Of a stretch of 7,613 nt of DNA, positions 6,176 to 7,613 are shown piece after piece (within the stretch, counting starts at the first letter, position 1; each line of letters begins with the position of its first letter). Below the pieces are notes generated by a model. That model was given only the letters and a program-made list of their open reading frames with translations, searched no databases and was not told the origin of the DNA. The position numbers and the translations under genes are program-made. Source of the stretch: Sphingomonas sp. (GTDB lineage Bacteria; Pseudomonadota; Alphaproteobacteria; Sphingomonadales; Sphingomonadaceae); the NCBI GenBank assembly GCA_013822915.1, contig PNLG01000384.1, forward strand, positions 1-7,613, in the 5' to 3' direction.

Positions 6176-7612
6176 TCAGTGTGTGTGCACGGGCCCGGGA
6201 AATTCACCCATGTCGGGGGCGTCCATTTCGTCCTTGTCTTGCCGCAGCCGACTGAAATGGATGCCATAGGCAAAATAGACCAGCACCGCGCCAACGGAAT
6301 AATAAGCGAAGAACCACAATACCTTCGTCTCAATCGCGGTGATCAGATACAGGCACGACCCGATGCCGAGGATCGGCAGCAACGGGCCCAGCGGCACTTT
6401 GAACCCGCGCGGCAAGTCAGGTGCGGTGACCCGCAACCAGATGACGGTGAGGCACACAATCGCAAACGCCGCCAGCGTGCCTACTGATGTCAGGTCGCCC
6501 AAAATGTTGATGTCGAAAAAACCGGCCGCCACCGCGACCAGCAACCCGACGGTCAGCGTGTTGATCCAAGGCGTCTGGAACTTGGGATGCACGGTCGAAA
6601 ACACGCGCGGTAGCAGGCCGTCGCGCGCCATGGTGTAAAAAATGCGCGTCTGCCCATACATCAGCACCAGCACCACCGACGTCAGCCCGACGATCGCGCC
6701 TGCCTTGATGATCCCCGCAAACCATGCCCATTGCGGCCCCATGCTGTCGACCGCGACGGCGACGGGATCGGGAACGTTCAACGATTTGTAATTGACCATC
6801 AGTGTCAGCACAGCCGCGACCAGCATGTAGAGCACCGTGCACACAACCAGCGACCCGATAATGCCAAAGGGCATGTCCTTTTTCGGGTTCTTGGCTTCCT
6901 GGCCCGCGGTGGAGACGGCTTCGAAGCCGATATAGGCAAAAAAGACGATCGACGCCGCGCGCAGGATGCCACCGACGCCAAAATGACCCTCGCCCGGTTC
7001 GGCAGGCGGGATGAACGGCGTCCAGTTCGCAGCAATCCGCGCGGGCAGGTCCATCAGCACGCTCGCGCCGCAAATGACGATGAACGCAACGATCACCGCG
7101 ACCTTGATTGCGACGATCGCGTTGTTGACCTTCGCGCTTTCCGACACGCCGACCACCAGCAGGATCGACAGCACGGTGCAGATCAAAAACGCGGGCAAGT
7201 TGAACTGCGTGAACACCGGCGCGCCGTCGATCACCACTTGCACGCCGTCCTTCAGCAGGGGATAGCCCGCAGGGCCGGTCAGCTGCGGCGGGATGACGAG
7301 CCCGAAATCCTTGAGCAAGCTAACGACATAGCCCGACCAGCCCACCGCCACGACCGACGCGGCCAGCCCATATTCGAGCAGCAGCAGCGCGCCCATGATC
7401 CACGCGGCAAATTCGCCAAGCGTGGTATAGCTATAGGTATAGGCTGAACCCGACACTGGCAGCGTTGACGAAAGCTCTGCATAGCAGAGACCGGCAAAGG
7501 CGCAGACAATGCCCGCGACGACAAATGACAAGAGCACGGCCGGCCCGGCATGAAGGGCCGCGGCATTGCCGGTGCGCACAAAAATCCCCGCGCCGATGAT
7601 GCAACCAATGCC
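6176..7612 (-). CDS. APC-family amino acid permease (N-terminus cut by window edge)
   Basis: Cytoplasmic-membrane amino acid transporter of the amino acid-polyamine-cation superfamily; 478 residues are visible. The frame stays open to the right edge and begins GIGCIIGAGIFVRTG, the conserved first-helix motif (usually GxGxIIGAGIFVxTG). The true start therefore lies outside the window and the in-frame GTG at 7579 is internal; perhaps 20-50 residues are missing. About twelve hydrophobic segments follow. FFAYIGFEAVSTAGQEAKNP (roughly residues 224-243 of the visible part) and GQTRIFYTMARDGLLP (about 320-335) are hallmarks of the cationic amino acid transporter (CAT/YfnA-like) branch. The substrate cannot be read from these motifs. 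It ends in a short hydrophilic tail, PGPVHTH. The stop lies 17 bases from the shared terminator facing the kinase gene. Nothing points to a link with the neighbouring genes. Confidence 0.95.
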   Translation of the reverse strand, partial: GIGCIIGAGIFVRTGNAAALHAGPAVLLSFVVAGIVCAFAGLCYAELSSTLPVSGSAYTYSYTTLGEFAAWIMGALLLLEYGLAASVVAVGWSGYVVSLLKDFGLVIPPQLTGPAGYPLLKDGVQVVIDGAPVFTQFNLPAFLICTVLSILLVVGVSESAKVNNAIVAIKVAVIVAFIVICGASVLMDLPARIAANWTPFIPPAEPGEGHFGVGGILRAASIVFFAYIGFEAVSTAGQEAKNPKKDMPFGIIGSLVVCTVLYMLVAAVLTLMVNYKSLNVPDPVAVAVDSMGPQWAWFAGIIKAGAIVGLTSVVLVLMYGQTRIFYTMARDGLLPRVFSTVHPKFQTPWINTLTVGLLVAVAAGFFDINILGDLTSVGTLAAFAIVCLTVIWLRVTAPDLPRGFKVPLGPLLPILGIGSCLYLITAIETKVLWFFAYYSVGAVLVYFAYGIHFSRLRQDKDEMDAPDMGEFPGPVHTH

Positions 7613-7613
7613 G

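Noticed and set aside
6731..7447. 238-codon plus-strand frame opposite the amino acid permease
   Set aside because: Highly charged (Asp/Arg/His-rich) complement of a transmembrane protein; no start signal or domain.
1..7613. A novel defence, mobile or retro-element system
   Set aside because: Every stretch above about 125 bases is covered by recognisable housekeeping, transport or metabolic genes, and I saw no transposase, integrase, reverse transcriptase, toxin-antitoxin pair, tRNA-like fold or direct-repeat array.

Overview
This 7.6 kb window looks like ordinary chromosomal DNA of a GC-rich alphaproteobacterium. A sphingomonad (Sphingomonas, Sphingopyxis or Novosphingobium type) fits best. 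That placement is inferred from the style of the encoded proteins (a CYP153-like P450, a NatAB-type ABC exporter, a sugar/nucleoside kinase of the alphaproteobacterial adenosine-kinase type) and from codon use; no rRNA or other phylogenetic marker is present. I find six protein genes, one of them cut by the left edge and one by the right edge. I find no RNA gene, insertion sequence, CRISPR array or phage gene.

Left part (1-3462), all on the minus strand, in order of transcription: an ABC ATPase (2527-3462) and its ABC-2 type permease (1292-2530) overlap by four bases (ATGA) and form one exporter operon. After a 60-base gap comes a cytochrome P450 (1-1228) whose last residues lie beyond the left edge. 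The gap carries its own probable promoter, overlaid by a direct repeat with a 22-base period and by an inverted repeat, so the P450 is probably regulated separately.

Middle (3463-4948): a 73-base divergent region separates the ABC operon from queG (3536-4609, plus strand), which encodes epoxyqueuosine reductase, the last enzyme of queuosine tRNA modification. Its 3' end overlaps by 42 bases the 3' end of a small convergent lipoprotein gene (4568-4945, minus strand) with a BamE/SmpA-like core.

Right part (4946-7613): a 120-base divergent region leads to a PfkB-family kinase (5066-6100, plus strand, GTG start), probably adenosine kinase. It converges on an APC-family amino acid permease (6176-7612, minus strand, 5' end outside the window). 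A perfect 15-bp hairpin with flanking A and T tracts lies between the two and probably terminates both. The genes do not form a single pathway. I see no convincing undescribed system; the most useful leads are the P450 control region, the start codon of the ABC ATPase and the convergent queG/lipoprotein overlap.
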